A DNA stretch of 64,000 nt, taken from positions 3,914,001-3,978,000 of the forward strand of contig JAIGNY010002171.1 of NCBI GenBank assembly GCA_020152595.1, read 5' to 3'. Below, in pieces: positions 25,176 to 38,859 of this stretch. The stretch's first letter is position 1. Each line of letters opens with the position of its first letter. The DNA comes from Chiridota heheva (taxonomy: Eukaryota > Echinodermata > Holothuroidea > Apodida > Chiridotidae). Position numbers and translations under genes: made by a program. The notes beneath the pieces were generated by a model. It did not search any database. It was given only the letters and a program-made list of their open reading frames with translations, and had not been told where the DNA came from.

Positions 25176-25429
25176 TGAACAATTTCACAAGAAACCAAGA
25201 TAAATTGTCAGGAAGTTACTTTTGAAAGGGTTTTTTTTTTTCAGTGAAGCTTCATCACCTTTTATGAAAGAGGGTAATCCAAGGATCAAAATGGTAAAAA
25301 AACTGTTCCAAAATCTTATCTGATGAAGGTATATGGACTACATACATTCACCAGAAAGAGCAACAAGAGTAGAGTGGGCTTTTATCAAGTCTCACGTAAT
25401 CCTTATTTCACAAGAGAGAATTCAAAATA

Positions 25430-25935
25430 ACAATTCTTCTGACCAAATTCCATACCCCCCAAGCAATCTAACACATTTATTGTAATTATTAAAAACTTTA
25501 ATGCTACTACTAAATAATACCATGGGAGCCACCATTTCTATTTCAAAACATGCAGAATGTGATGTCATTAGCCCAGCAGGATGTTGGAATGCTTTGTATT
25601 TTTTACAATCAAACTCAAATTTTCTAGCTGATGAAAAATTATTTTTCTTTTGTGAATGTCAAGGATATTATTGTGTTCACATGAAATTATTAAAACATGC
25701 TGTTAAAAACTTTGTATCATATCATTTTGAAATTCAAACTTTTAATCACATTTATAAAGAAATACATTATAATCCTCATGTCCCTATTGGGGAAATTTTG
25801 TCATCATGCACAATATTTCAATACAAAATTGAACAAAATGGCAGCCTCCATGTATCAACTTCAAACATGAATAACTTGAGATATGAATAAGATTTCGACT
25901 TGCTGTTTTTGGTAATTGGTTAAGATTCATAAAAC
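25430..25935. repeat. dispersed repeat C (second copy at 44990-45497)
   Basis: Matches 44990-45497 over about 500 bp, including 'gaggatgttggaatgc'-like phrases, 'attgaacaaaatggcagcct' and 'cttgctgtttttggta'. A 129-codon open frame (25501-25890) is present in this copy only. The other copy breaks it with stops and indels, so it is probably not coding. Confidence 0.9.
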
Positions 25936-26857
25936 AATGATTATATCAGCCTTTAATCACTTCAAAAGCACCCATAGTTCAGAAGGTTTTCAGAATTCAA
26001 TGAAGTTTTAGTGCATGGAAAATTTGTGATGTATGAAAGACAAGACAGCTCAAAGTCTGTAATGTAATTTTTTACATTTTGTCCAAAATTTCAGTCACTG
26101 TAAACCATCAGACTGTTTTGTCCTGCCATATATTGATTCAGGGTATGATGGACTTCAAAACCTGTTGGTCAAGTTCAACTGCTTCCATTCAGTTAACGTT
26201 GGTGAAGGGTCAAGAAAATAACTTAGCATAAGGAAATTCATAGGTTTTCCTGTTGTGATGTCACAAAATTTTAAAGAATTGCATAATTTATTATCATAAG
26301 ACCTTAAAATTCAAAATGATGTAAAGTGGTTTTATCGATTGCTGTATGATTGGGAAGAAAAGTAAATTCTTTACATAATTCTTTCTATTTTTTTCCCCAT
26401 CTCAATCTTGAACAAATGTCTTTTACACTTAGGATTTGGTGGTGGGACTAATGGTACAACCATTTTGTCAGACTCATGGATTATAGGCCTAGAGAGGCCT
26501 ATTAATTCATCACACACTTCATATCATTATGTTATAAAAAGGTACAATGGTTATTTTGTATGATTTTTTGCCTGTTCATATATCTTCAGTCTCTATCTGT
26601 TTTAACCTGTGCACCACTGGTATGCCTTTCACAAAGAGTCATGTACTCACTGCACCCAAGGAAAACCATGGATAAAAGCATGGGTTAAAGGGCCAGGGAA
26701 ACATTGTCAAACATTTTACCAAATGCATGTACAAATTATATTAATTCAGCAAAATACTGCATCTGACTTCAACTTTCCTTTCTGCAGTGAAGTTACTGAA
26801 GTTCAGTACATAAAGAATGTGACTCTTTAATAGATGATCAGAACTACCATATATTCC
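25936..26857. other. intronic sequence, nothing recognised
   Basis: AT-rich sequence, no recognisable coding frame or repeat. Confidence 0.5.
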
Positions 26858-27528
26858 CTAACGTCCCTCCCCTAACAAACTTCCCTCCCCTAATAAATGC
26901 CCCTCCCCTAATAAATTCCCCTCCCATAATAAACGCGCCCCAATAAATGCCCCTCCCAATAAACGCCCGTCCCCAATAAACGCCCCTCCCTAATAAATTT
27001 CCCTCCTAATAAACGCCCCTAATAAATGCCCCTCCCAATATACGCCTGTCCTAATAAATGCCCCCCCTAATAAACGCCCCTCTCCTAATAAACGCCCCTC
27101 CCTAAACCACCCAATAAATTCTTTCTCCTAATAAATTCCTCCTTCCTTCATAAATGCCCCCTCCCCTATAAACAGCCCAATAAACGCCCCCTACCTAATA
27201 AACTCCCTCTTCATTAAACACCCCCTACCAAAAATGCCCCCATCCTCCAATAAACACCCTTTCCCAATAAATGCCCTCCACTTCTAAAAAACTCCCCATC
27301 CCTAATAAACTCCCCTCCTCTAATAAACGCCCCTCCTCTAATGAACGCCCCTCCTCTAATACATGCCCTCCTCTAATACATGCCCCTCCTCTATTAAACG
27401 CCCCTCCTCTAATAAACTCCCTTCTTCTAATAAACGCCCCTTCTAATAAACACCCCACTCCCATAATAAACGCCCTCCTCTAAAAATGCCCCTCCTCTAA
27501 TAGACAAACGCCCCCTCTAATAACCCCC
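26858..27528. repeat. C-rich minisatellite (cccctcctctaataaacgc unit, 15-20 bp)
   Basis: About 38 degenerate units built on 'cccctcc' plus 'taataaacgc' or 'taataaatgc'. Strongly asymmetric: almost no G on the plus strand. Short open frames on both strands are repeat artefacts. Repeated 'aataaa' words occur in it, but with no gene context. Confidence 0.95.
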
Positions 27529-28045
27529 TCGCCATGTTTTTGTTGTTTTTTCACTGACAATTGTACCTTTGTTCAAAACTCATGGGTATCACAGTGAGAA
27601 CTAGGCCTATAATCTACAGTTGAATATCATCACAAATGGAACTTGACTTTGCACAAATTCTTTTATAATTTAATCCCGTAAACATAACCTTTTCAATGTG
27701 TAGATTTATACAGAAATAGTGAATAAATTGTAAACAAAATTCACTTTTGAAAAGCACATGAGCGGCCAGAACAAAAACACAACATTAGGCTTCAATCTCA
27801 ATGACTATTACGTTGACATCGTTAAAGAATAAATTGACATAGTTAAGAGTGTAAACAAACCATAAATACACTAAATTTGGAAAAGTGGGACAAATGCATT
27901 TTAATGTAAAATTTGCTAAAATTGAGCTAAATGCAGTTTTGCAATGTATAGAATTAGCATCTAAGGACATTATAAACAAAGGGAAATCTAATCAATTACC
28001 TAAGTAATCAATTAACTTTGACAAAAAGTGAGACAGTTTACTGAT
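27529..28045. other. intronic sequence, nothing recognised
   Basis: AT-rich, without recognisable coding or repeated sequence. Confidence 0.5.
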
Positions 28046-28340
28046 TCCCTTACAAAAAAAGAGTGTGTCAAACCTTGTCTGTGTTCCTGCAGGAACACAT
28101 GTGGCAGACAAAAGACTTCACGTGTGGCAAACAAAAGTGACACACATGACAATGCATGAAATTGGAACTAATCCCCTGCGTGTCTAACAGGTAATCACAC
28201 ATGTGTTCACGTGTGGCTGACATGCATGTAAATGTGTGAAAATAAGTGTCTTAACAAGACATGAAAAAGTGTGGTAAAACAAGTTCCAACCTGTGACAAG
28301 AAGTGTGGCAAAGCGTGGCAAATTTTCAAGTTTTTTTTTA
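28046..28340. repeat. dispersed element with cccttacaaaaaa end (relative at 38195-38480)
   Basis: Starts 'cccttacaaaaaaagag' and is filled with acacatg/cgtgtgg words and 'atgcatgaaattggaac'. The relative at 38195-38480 ends 'tttttttgtaaggg', the inverted form of the same terminus, and has the same 'atgcatgaaattggaac'. Probably a MITE family with a cccttacaaaaaa terminal repeat. Confidence 0.55.
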
Positions 28341-30394
28341 ACCAGCTTTACAGCTAAGCCATTGCATTATGCAAGGAGGCCCTCCTTTAGAAGTGTGTGA
28401 AAGTTAATATATGTTCTATGGATATGTAGACATACAGACACAGTCATTGCCACATCATAAGTATTATGCAAGGTTTTGTCAAAAATTTTGGTTTTCTTTT
28501 AAGTTGTTAAAGCAAAATGTGTTTAAATAGGAAGGTTACAATTTAAGTGTCACTTTCCTTGTTCAAATGTTTTATGACTCGAGTTGTATAACACTCAATT
28601 TTGTTGTGTTCATCCAATAATATTAAACTTACTTGAAACTGTTACGAAAAAGTTTTGCCTCTGGAAGAACATAATAAAATGCAAGGACATGATGTTTTAT
28701 ACATGTAACCCCTAAATCTACTTCTTAAAAACAAATATAATGCAGGAAAATTAGAATGTCTTGTTGAAAACCGGCAATACATGTTTTTTGTAAGAGGACT
28801 GCCTGGGAAAATTTCAAGAGGGACAAATAAATTTTATTATGTTAATTGGTTTTATTGGTCATGATAAAACTACTTTATCACAGCATACTTGTGATTTTAG
28901 CTTAAGACTACTTTCATGACTCTGTGTCATGAAACTTCCTTTGGTTGTACATAGATGATTTTAAAAATATTCTTGAAATTTAAGTATCAAAAACATAATT
29001 TTTGCATAACTTTCAAAACACTTCTTGAGACAATTAAATTTAGCTTCCCCCAAGCCTTCACACTTGCTTTTCGACATGACAATTTACCTTACATTGTTAC
29101 GATGGATCAATACAGCATTTTTGAGGATGGGTATAATACTTTAGTTGGCAGAATCAAAGAAAGTGTGTTACTTTGTTAAGGTGGTAACAACTTGAATACT
29201 GCAGGAAAGATATGATATCCTCTAAATGATTACCAGCAATATGATTATGCTGTGGGGAAGAGAAGGATCATTTTATGTATGACAAAATTATTACAATTAA
29301 TCATTAATCAGTTTTTTTTAATTTAAATTTATATTCATCACAGGATGATTCTAACTGTTTTATTTTTAGGCTATCTTTAAGCATACATTTTTGACTAGAA
29401 CTAGACTAGAACGTACAAAAAATGAATGGTGTAAATGCAAAAGCAGTTTGATACCAAATTATTTATCAAATTTCTCTTCTCAAATTACTCTTCAGTAGAT
29501 GCAAATATCTGCTCCTGTAAGACAAAATCGTACACCAAATTTGAAAGCTTGACTTTCGTCAAATATTTTATTTTTAATACTGAACAATTAGAGAAAGTTA
29601 CTGGTTTACATGGTCTCTTAAAGAGATGATTGATTATATTTCATATCTTTATTTGATTCCAGTGTAAAAGGAAAGGAAGTGGCAGAAAATTTGCACAACA
29701 GAAAAATCGGTATGTTGAATTGTTTTGGTAATCCTGATGAAAGCCATCTTGAGAAAAATTAAAAGAATTTATCCAAAAATTGAATCTTAAGTTAGGCCTA
29801 CTTAGCAGGCTAGAGTTACCTAGTTATCAAGTTATTTCTTAACATTTCAGGTGTTTGTTCTCAAAATATCTTACTCTTTACTCAAAAAGTTCAAAGCGTT
29901 CCTCAAAATATCATAAATTGTCCTAAAATTTTTTTTTAAGTATCTTTCCTGAAAAATATGCAACATTTTCCCAAAAACTTTCAGGTTTTCCTCAAAATTT
30001 ATAATTCTCAAAGTATTTCCTCAAAACTTCCTGACTTTTCCCTTAAAATTTCATTTCTTCTGTGTGTAGATGATGGAAGGTAAACTGGGATTTTATTGAT
30101 GGTCCCCACTCCCCCTTCCTTCAAAAAAGTCTAGCTAAGTCACTGCCTGATTCACTGGGTAACTCAATTGTGTTTCAACGAGATTAGTGTAATCCTGCTT
30201 TCTTTAAATAAAACTCACTTTACACCTCTCCACTGTCAAAGATCACAACAATCCAGCAGGTAGTGCATAATAAGGCAAAGAAAGCCAAGCAGGAAGTCAC
30301 AACAAAAGCTTCTGTGGAGATCACTTTAGTAAAATTAAGTAAACCCATACTATAGGTACATGTAGCTTGCACAGAGCAGTGTTTATCTTAATTG
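28341..30394. other. intronic sequence with one diverged satellite-like stretch
   Basis: Mostly featureless. At about 29490-29575 a phrase 'aaatttgaaagcttgacttt' preceded by 'caaatatctg' resembles part of the 298-bp satellite unit that starts about 900 bp further on. It may be a diverged outlier or the source sequence. Confidence 0.45.
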
Positions 30395-33300
30395 ACTATC
30401 AAAGTTAAATAAATTCACTGTGTGGTTGGCACAAATATCTGTTTTAAGTGCATATCTATTTCCTAGGAAGAATTGTGTAATACCAAATTTTGAAAGCTTG
30501 ACTTTCCTCATATATTTTTTTTTACAAAATACATATATCATTTTTTTGAATAAAAAAACCTTTAATAATTAATAAACTTTAAAGCCAAAAACATGTGCCA
30601 ACACATGGAAATACGTGTAAAACCCTGAAAACCTGTGTCAGAACAATGAAAGAGTTCTGTGAAAAAGTGTGTCAATGCATGTCTTAATCCTATCAAAGTT
30701 AAATAAAATCACAGGATGAAGCGATTGGCACAAATATCTGTTTTAAGTTCATATCTATTTCCTAGGAAGAATTGTGTAATACCAAATTTTGAAAGCTCGA
30801 CTTTCCTCATATTATGTCTTTTACAAAATACATATATTATGTTCTTAAATGAAAATACCTATAATACTTCATAAACTTTTAAGCCAAAAACCTGTGCCAA
30901 CACATGGAAATACGTGTAAAACCCTGAAAACCTGTGTCAGAACAATGAAAGAATTCTGTGAAAAAGTGTGTCAATGCATGTCTTAATCCTTTCAAACTTA
31001 AATAAATTCACAGGATCAAGTGGTTGGCACAAATATCTGTTTTAAATTTATATCTATTTCCTAGGAAGAATTGTGTAATACCAAATTTTGAAAGCTCGAC
31101 TTTCCTCATATCATGTCTTTTACAAAATACATATATTGTAATTTTAAATGAAAATACCAATAATACTTCATAAACTTTTAAGCCAAAAACCTGTGCCAAC
31201 ACATGGAAATACGTGTAAAACCCTGAAAACCTTTGCAGAACAATAAAAGAGTTCTGTGAGAAAGTGTGTCAATGCATGTCTTAATCCTATCAAACTTAAA
31301 TAAATTCACAGGATCAAGTGGTTGGCACAAATATCTGTTTTAAATTCATATCTATTTCCTAGGAAGAATTGTGTAATACCAAATTTTGAAAGCTCGACTT
31401 TCCTCATATCATGTCTTTTACAAAATACATATATTATGTTTTTAAATGAAAATACCTATAATACTTCATAAACTTTTAAGCCAAAAACCTGTGCCAACAC
31501 ATGGAAATACGTGTAAAACCCTGAAAACCTTTGCAGAATAATAAAAGAGTTCTGTGAAAAAGTGTGTCAATGCATGTCTTATTCCTATCAAAGTTAAATA
31601 AATTCACAGGATCAAGTGATTGGCACAAATATCTGTTTTAGGTTCATATCTCTTTCTTAGGAAGATTTAAGTAATACCAATTTTTGAAGCTTGACTTTCC
31701 TTATATTATATCTTTTACAAAATACATATATTATGTTTTGAATAAAAATACCTATAATACTTCATAAACTTTTAAGCCCAAAACATGTGCCAACACATAG
31801 AAATACGTGTAAAACCCTGAAAACCTGTGTCAGAACAATGAAAGAATTCTGTAAAAAAGTGTGTCAATGCATGTCTTAATCCTATCAAAGTTAAATAAAC
31901 TCACAGGATGAAGCGGTTGGCACAAATATTCGTTTTAAGTTCATATCTATTTCCTTGGAAGAATTGTGTAATAACCAAATTGTGAAAGCTTGACTTTCCT
32001 CGTATTATATCTTTTACAAAATACATATATTATGTTTTTGAATGAAAATACCTATAATACTTCATAAACTTTTAAGCCCAAAACATGTGCCAACACATGG
32101 AAATACGTGTAAAACCCTGAAAACATGTGTCAGAACAATGAAAGAGTTATGTGAAAAAGTGTGTCAATGCGTGTCTGAATCCTTTTAAAGTTAAATAAAT
32201 TTACAGGATCAAGTAGTTGGCACAAAAATCTGTTTTAAGTTCATATCTATTTCCTAGGAAGAATTGTGTAATACCAAATTTTGAAAGCTCGACTTTCCTC
32301 ATATTATGTCTTTTACAAAATACATATATTATGTTCTTAAATGAAAATACCTATAATACTTCATAAACTTTTAAGCCAAAAGACTGTGCCAACACATGGA
32401 AATACGTGTAAACCCCTGAAAACCTTTGCAGAACAATAAAAGAGTTCTGTGAGAAAGTGTGTCAATGCATGTCTTAATCCTATCAAACTTAAATAAATTC
32501 ACAGGATCAAGTGGTTGGCACAAATATCTGTTTTAAATTCATATCTATTTCCTAGGAAGAATTGTGTAATACCAAATTTTGAAAGCTCGACTTTCCTCAT
32601 ATCATGTCTTTTACAAAATACATATATTATGTTTTTAAATGAAAATACCTATAATACTTCATAAACTTTTAAGCCAAAAACCTGTGCCAACACATGGAAA
32701 TACGTGTAAAACCCTGAAAACCTTTGCAGAATAATAAAAGAGTTCTGTGAAAAAGTGTGTCAATGCATGTCTTATTCCTATCAAAGTTAAATAAATTCAC
32801 AGGATGAAGCGGTTGGCACAAATATCTGTTTTAAGTTCATATCTATTTCCTTGGAAGAATTGTGTAATACCAAATTGTGAAAGCTTGACTTCCCTCATAT
32901 TATATCTTGTACAAAATACATATATTATATTTTTGAAAGAAAATACCTATAATACTTTATAAACTTTTAAGCCCAAAACATGTACCAACACATGCAAATA
33001 CGTGTAAACCCCTGAAAACCTGTGTCAGAGCAATGAAAGAGTTATGTGAAAAAGTGTGTCAATGCATGTCTTAATCCTTTTAAAGTTAAATAAATTCACT
33101 GTGTGGTTGGCACAAATATCTGTTTCAAGTCCATATCTATTTCCTAGAAAGCATTGTGTAATACCAAATTTTGAAAGCTCGACTTTCCTCATATTATGTC
33201 TTTTACAAAATACATATATTATATTTTTCAATGAAAATACCTATAATACTTCATAAACTTTTAAGCCAAAAGCCTGTGCCAATACATGGAAATATGTGTG

Positions 33301-34390
33301 AAACCCTCAAAACATGTGTCAGAACAATGAAAGAGTTCTGTGAAAAAGTGTGTCAATGCATGTCTTAATCCTATCAAAGTTAAATAAATTCACAGGATCA
33401 AGTGATTGGCACAAATATCTGTTTTAGGTTCATATCTCTTTCTTAGGAAGATTTAAGTAATACCAATTTTTGAAGCTTGACTTTCCTTATATTATATCTT
33501 TTACAAAATACATATATTATGTTTTTGAATAAAAATACCTATAATACTTCATAAACTTTTAAGCCCAAAACATGTGCCAACACATAGAAATATGTGTAAA
33601 ACCCTGAAAACCTGTGTCAGAACAATGAAAGAATTCTGTAAAAAAGTGTGTCAATGCATGTCTTAATCCTATCAAAGTTAAATAAACTCACAGGATGAAG
33701 CGGTTGGCACAAAAATCTGTTTTAAGTTCATATCTATTTCCTTGGAAGAATTGTGTAATAACCAAATTGTGAAAGCTTGACTTTCCTCGTATTATATCTT
33801 TTACAAAATACATATATTATGTTTTTGAATGAAAATACCTATAATACTTCATAAACTTTTAAGCCCAAAACATGTGCCAACACATGGAAATACGTGTAAA
33901 CCCCTGAAAACATGTGTCAGAACAATGAAAGAGTTATGTGAAAAAGTGTGTCAATGCGTGTCTGAATCCTTTTAAAGTTAAATAAATTTACAGGATCAAG
34001 TAGTTGGCACAAAAATCTGTTTTAAGTTCATATCTATTTCCTAGGAAGAATTGTGTAATACCAAATTTTGAAAGCTCGACTTTCCTCATATTATGTCTTT
34101 TACAAAATACATATATTATGTTTTTAAATGAAAATACCTATAATACTTCATAAACTTTTAAGCCAAAAACCTGTGCCAACACATGGAAATACGTGTAAAA
34201 CCCTGAAAACCTTTGCAGAATAATGAAAGAGTTCTGTAAAAAAGTGTGTCAATGCGTGTCTTAATCCTTTTAAAGTTAAATAAATTCACTGTGTGGCTGG
34301 CACAAATATCTGTTTTAAGTTCATATCTATTTCCTAGAAAGAATTGTGTTATACCAAATTTTGAAGCTTGACTTTTCTTAAAATTATTTT
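30395..34390. repeat. 298-bp satellite array, about 14 units, with higher-order structure
   Basis: The landmark 'ttggcacaaatatctgtttt' recurs at about 30425, 30725, 31023, 31322, 31620, 31917, 32216, 32514, 32811, 33109, 33406, 33704, 34002 and 34298, a period close to 298 bp. Each unit also has 'aagctcgactttcctcat', 'cttcataaacttttaagcc' and 'gtgtgtcaatgcatgtctta'. Variant units recur six units apart (for example 31605 and 33398, both with 'aggaagatttaagtaatacc'), giving a 1.79 kb higher-order period. It lies in the 37 kb intron. Confidence 0.95.
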
Positions 34391-35080
34391 GTTAATATAC
34401 ACGTATGTTGAGTCAAAATTTTGAATACATTATAAGTTTTAGTTTCACTAAAAACCTATTACATTGGAGCTGAAAGTCATGTGCACAGGTAATGGAACCG
34501 GGAGGGAATTTGGCAGGAGCTAGGGCATGTTACCCCCACTTTTCTGAAAAATGACAAATGAAGAGTCCCCCTTTCAAAAGTGAAAAGTGCAGGCCCTTAA
34601 TAACAGTTGAAGGTGCAATTACTGGTGGCATGCGCAGCTTTGAAAAAAATGAAATTAAGTGCCCCTTTTAAAATGAAGTACTGCATTAACTCTGTTGATT
34701 TGGATTCACTATATCTACAGACTGGAGGACATATGTCTATGACTTAAAAAGTAGCCCCTAAGAGGCTGTGCCACCCTCACCTAAGCTCCCTATGCACCCC
34801 TGGTCATGTGGTTATTCAAACTTTCATGATTGACTTCTCTCACAAGATACGTAGAGTGAATGTTTGGTTCCAATCAATAATTACACAGTAGGAACTTATG
34901 AAGAATGTAATGTCAACTAAATGTACAAGGCATAAAGAGGCAATAAATTAAAATAACATTACAAATCTCTGATAATTGGATGTGCAAGATTCACAAGTTT
35001 TATTGGTTTACCTTTATTATGCAGCTACACTACTAAAATTTGCATGCTTTTTCATATATTGTGAACATTAATTTAAGTTT
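34391..35080. other. intronic sequence, nothing recognised
   Basis: No gene or clear element. The stretch around 34490-34800 has phrases such as 'tgccaccctcacctaagctc' often seen near old repeat copies, but no boundaries could be set. Confidence 0.4.
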
Positions 35081-35242
35081 GTCCAGTAGCGTGGCTAGGC
35101 ACTGGCATTTGGGAGGGAGGAGGGGAGTTTGGCAGGGTTTTATGGGGAGAGGTTAATGATGCAATTAATAATTACAATATATTGTGAAACTTGGGGCTCA
35201 TGCCTCCGCCCTCTGTGGCTATGCCCCCGTCTCCTCTGGCTA

Positions 35243-35575
35243 TGCCTCTGAGTTTAAATTAAGACTGTTTGTAGTCTTAGTTGAAGTAATTTATAAACTT
35301 GTTTTATATTGTGCTATTTTCATCCGACCCCTCTAAAAATATCAATTAAACCAGCCTACTTTTTGCATTACAAAAATATGCAGATCATGTCATGCACATA
35401 CATGCTTCTGAGTTTATTATAAGACTGTTTGTAGTAAAGTTGAAGTGATTTATAAAATTGTTTTCTATTGTGCTATTTTCATCCAACCCCACATTAGAAA
35501 TATCAATGAAACCAGCCTACTTTTTGCATTACAAAAATATGCAGATCATGTCATGCACATACATGCAGTCATGGA
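35243..35575. repeat. tandem duplication of a ~162-bp unit
   Basis: Two adjacent copies share 'aagactgtttgtagt', 'attgtgctattttcatcc' and an almost identical block from 'ccagcctactttttgcatta' to 'atgcacatacatgc'. The right ends are more similar than the left ends. Before the first copy, at about 35080-35240, lies a cagt-(a/g)gcgtggc repeat head. Confidence 0.9.
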
Positions 35576-36796
35576 GCTCCATGATACAATTTCCTCCTAT
35601 TCAAGTTAGCAGAGCTACAGACTAGTTGTTGCCTCCACAATAAACTTTGGGAATTGGACAGTCACAATGGCAGCCATTTCTAAGAAATCTGAGCAAAGCT
35701 CTTTGTTTACAGACAAATCCTAGACTGTTTGCTTTCATGCTTGAGTGAGTTTGGTGATTTGACTTACAAGATTAGTGGCTGTTATTAGATTATGTTACAT
35801 GTGTTAAATTTAAAACCTTGTTTTGTGTTAAAAGGAATCCATGGTAGCATAGGCCCTAGCATAGGTAGCTAGAAAATGTAATTGGAAGGCAATGATTTGT
35901 GTGTGGGGAAAGAGGTGGGAGGAGGGGGCAAGGATGAACATCCTCTTAATTATATAGATAATTAAGGATGTTTTGTATTCTTAAATACAAAATAAAAGAT
36001 CATTTATGATAAGGGAAAGAAGGGGGAAGGGGGGGGGGGGGGAGGGGCAAGTGTATTATTGCCCAAATGGTGAGTTGTGCATATGCATGGTAGATATCTC
36101 CAAAGGAACTTGAATATAATTATGTAGCTTTTATGTTGATTTTTGTTAGTGCTTAACTGCTCTCCTTTTCAGTATTTCATTGCAAAACTTAATATACAAA
36201 ACAAATGAATTAAATCAGAAACCAGCCCTGGCTGAATGCCAGCATTGAATGCCGGCATGAATCCCACCCATAATCAGAGGTGTAAGAATCAGGGAGGCAG
36301 AGGGAAACTTTCCCCCTATGAGAGAAATTTTGAAATTATTATTGGATATTTGGCTTAAATTTTCCGAGGCATTGTCCAAAAGTTCCTGGAAAACTCACCA
36401 CAAAAATCTAGCAGCAACTTTTGATGGAAACTTTATTAACTACTGCAATTTTTCCACTTGTCACCAGGAAATATGGGGGGAGTATTTATCCCCTGAGAAG
36501 TGACCTTTCCTATGCCCCTGGGTTTAGTTTAATACTTGTTCAATATTTTCATTTCATAAAAGTATTAACATTCAGAAAATTTAGTAAAAGGAACATAATT
36601 CATTTCAAGATATCAATATTTGTTCGAATTTAATGCATTTATTTTCACTGTATATGTGAACAAAAAAATAATTTTCTTAACTCTACATTGCGTTTTAACT
36701 AGCCTTTCAGGTATGTGAATGTACCTCATGTGCCTACATGCCTTTTGATGCATTGCTAATCCCAAAACAAAAGTCTATAACCATTATTTGGATACA
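35576..36796. other. intronic sequence, nothing recognised
   Basis: Contains a G-run near 36030-36042 and generic AT-rich DNA. The phrase 'cataatcagaggtgtaagaa' near 36270 may start an old repeat copy, but this is not firm. Confidence 0.4.
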
Positions 36797-36833
36797 TTAT
36801 TATTATTATTAGTAGTAGTAGTAGTAGTATTAA

Positions 36834-36894
<61 letters not shown>

Positions 36895-36908
36895 TGTAGT
36901 AGTAGTAT
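36797..36908. repeat. (ATT)n/(AGT)n trinucleotide microsatellite
   Basis: A short att run passes into about 30 agt repeats, with single interruptions (attaatagt and agttgtagt). The poly-Tyr open frame on the minus strand is an artefact. Confidence 0.97.
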
Positions 36909-38194
36909 TTTGATGCATGATTGCAAACTGTAATGAAATCATTGTTATGGAAAACTTGAATTAAACCACCACTGACAATAATTAGAAAATAAGAAAGAGA
37001 ATATTTACCTGTAACATGAAATGAGAAAGAGAAACAAATATGAATTTTCTTCACTGTGAAAAAATTTAGGTGGGATATACCAGTACAATATGCTATACTG
37101 TACATATTCGGGCAATAAACTAAAATTTAAATGAAGATATCATAAAATCATCAATTACCCAAATTTGCTGATGATATTTTAAAATAGGCCCAATTTGGTG
37201 ATAACTTTGACCCTAGCAAATTTCCACTTTCCAATAATTATCGTTTGCCCCAGTGACATGTCTTAGGTGGGATACTGGGTGCTTAATTATTCTCCAGAAG
37301 TGAGAAATCCTCCCCCTACCCCACCCCCATATTTTGTCAGTCACAAATTAAAAAAAAAATCTACATATCAAGTGACTCATGGAGAACAGACTGACAGAGA
37401 TATTGATATTAATTATTTATATCAACTAACTTATTTTAACAAAACTCTTCCAGCTTGCATAAAAATCTTCAATTTTGGACCAAAAACCATTGATTTTGAG
37501 CAAAAAGCTTCAATTCTGTCTGAGCCCATCATCTTCACTTTTAAACTAACTCAAAATTCTCAATTTTTGTAATAAAATGTTTCAATTTAAGGCCAAAAAC
37601 TTAAATTAAGAGCCAAAAATATTTTGCACAAAAGATAATCCATTCTGAACTAAATGTCAAGTCACAAACTTTACAAATGATTTAGGGGAAAGTTTTAATT
37701 TAGGGAAATACATTTTCAATTTTGGACCAAAATTTTCAATTTTGGACCAAAATCTTCAAGTTTGTTTGAAACAAATAGTACAATTTAGGGCCAATAGTCT
37801 TTGAAGTTTGGACTGTAATCCAACTTTTAGAGACTATTAATTTTGAACCAATTTAGGGAGGAGAAATTGATAGTAAATAAAAAAATTTAATGGGTTTACC
37901 CTCCCCCCCTAAATGTAATTAAAAGCTAGATATGACCCTGGTTGTCCCTCCTCCCCACCCCACCCACCCTGGCATTTAAAGCTAGTGTATAATATATAAT
38001 ATACTTCAAGTAATAAAACTTAAGTTACAATAAACATCTACCTGCAAGCATTATGGTCATAATGACCACCATGATGAATCAAAGTTGGCTGACCTGCCTA
38101 ACTTGCCACTGTCAGTATTTTAGCAAAGACTCACAAAAAGTTATCTCTTTTAATGATATTAAATTGGTGGCAGTATTTCTTCAAGAATAGTCCA
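36909..38194. other. intronic sequence, weak simple repetition only
   Basis: Around 37440-37870 the phrase 'tcaattttggaccaaaa' and near variants recur irregularly about every 30-60 bp, suggesting an old degenerate repeat. No gene was recognised. Confidence 0.45.
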
Positions 38195-38480
38195 GTGGCT
38201 AAATAAAATTTTGTGTCCTGTGAAATCATGTTTTGTCACGTGTTCATGACACAGGTTTTCTCTTGTTTCATGTATGACACGCATTGTCCTATTCGACACA
38301 GGAAAACCTGTGAAGTGTAGTTTCCATGTTTAACGTGTAAAAGAGTGTCAATCAGTGTTTTCTGTGGAATGAGTGAGAAAGAGTGTCAAACAGTGGCAAA
38401 TACCAGGGATTATCCTGTGTTTTCATGCGTGTTAATGCATGAAATTGGAACAGCTGACACAGGTTTTTTTGTAAGGGTTG
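38195..38480. repeat. dispersed element with tttttttgtaaggg end (relative at 28046-28340)
   Basis: Rich in cacgtgt/gacacag words, contains 'atgcatgaaattggaac' and ends 'cacaggtttttttgtaaggg'. The end is the inverted form of the start at 28046. No coding frame. Confidence 0.55.
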
Positions 38481-38859
38481 GGTCAAAGTGTGCAAATCTA
38501 AAACTATTTCAATGTGCTTTAAATAAATAATTAAGCTGACAGTTGTAAGTTTCTAGCTAAACTGTGTGTATAATTTAAATAACAAGACAAACAAACACGT
38601 ATTTAAAAAATTCATCAATAATTATGTGAAATTAATTGAAATTCCCCACATTTTAGGTTATTGACTTACTATGACATTGTTCAAAACTAGATGCATTTAA
38701 TTCAATTAAAACCAATTTGAATGAACTTGTAATATTCCATTTAAATGTTGTGATAATACAAACATTTTACTACTAATTAACTGTTAATGAATTAATTATG
38801 AATATTAATCAAAAGGATTAAAGTATGAGCATAAAATGCATCATTTTTTATGAAAAATA

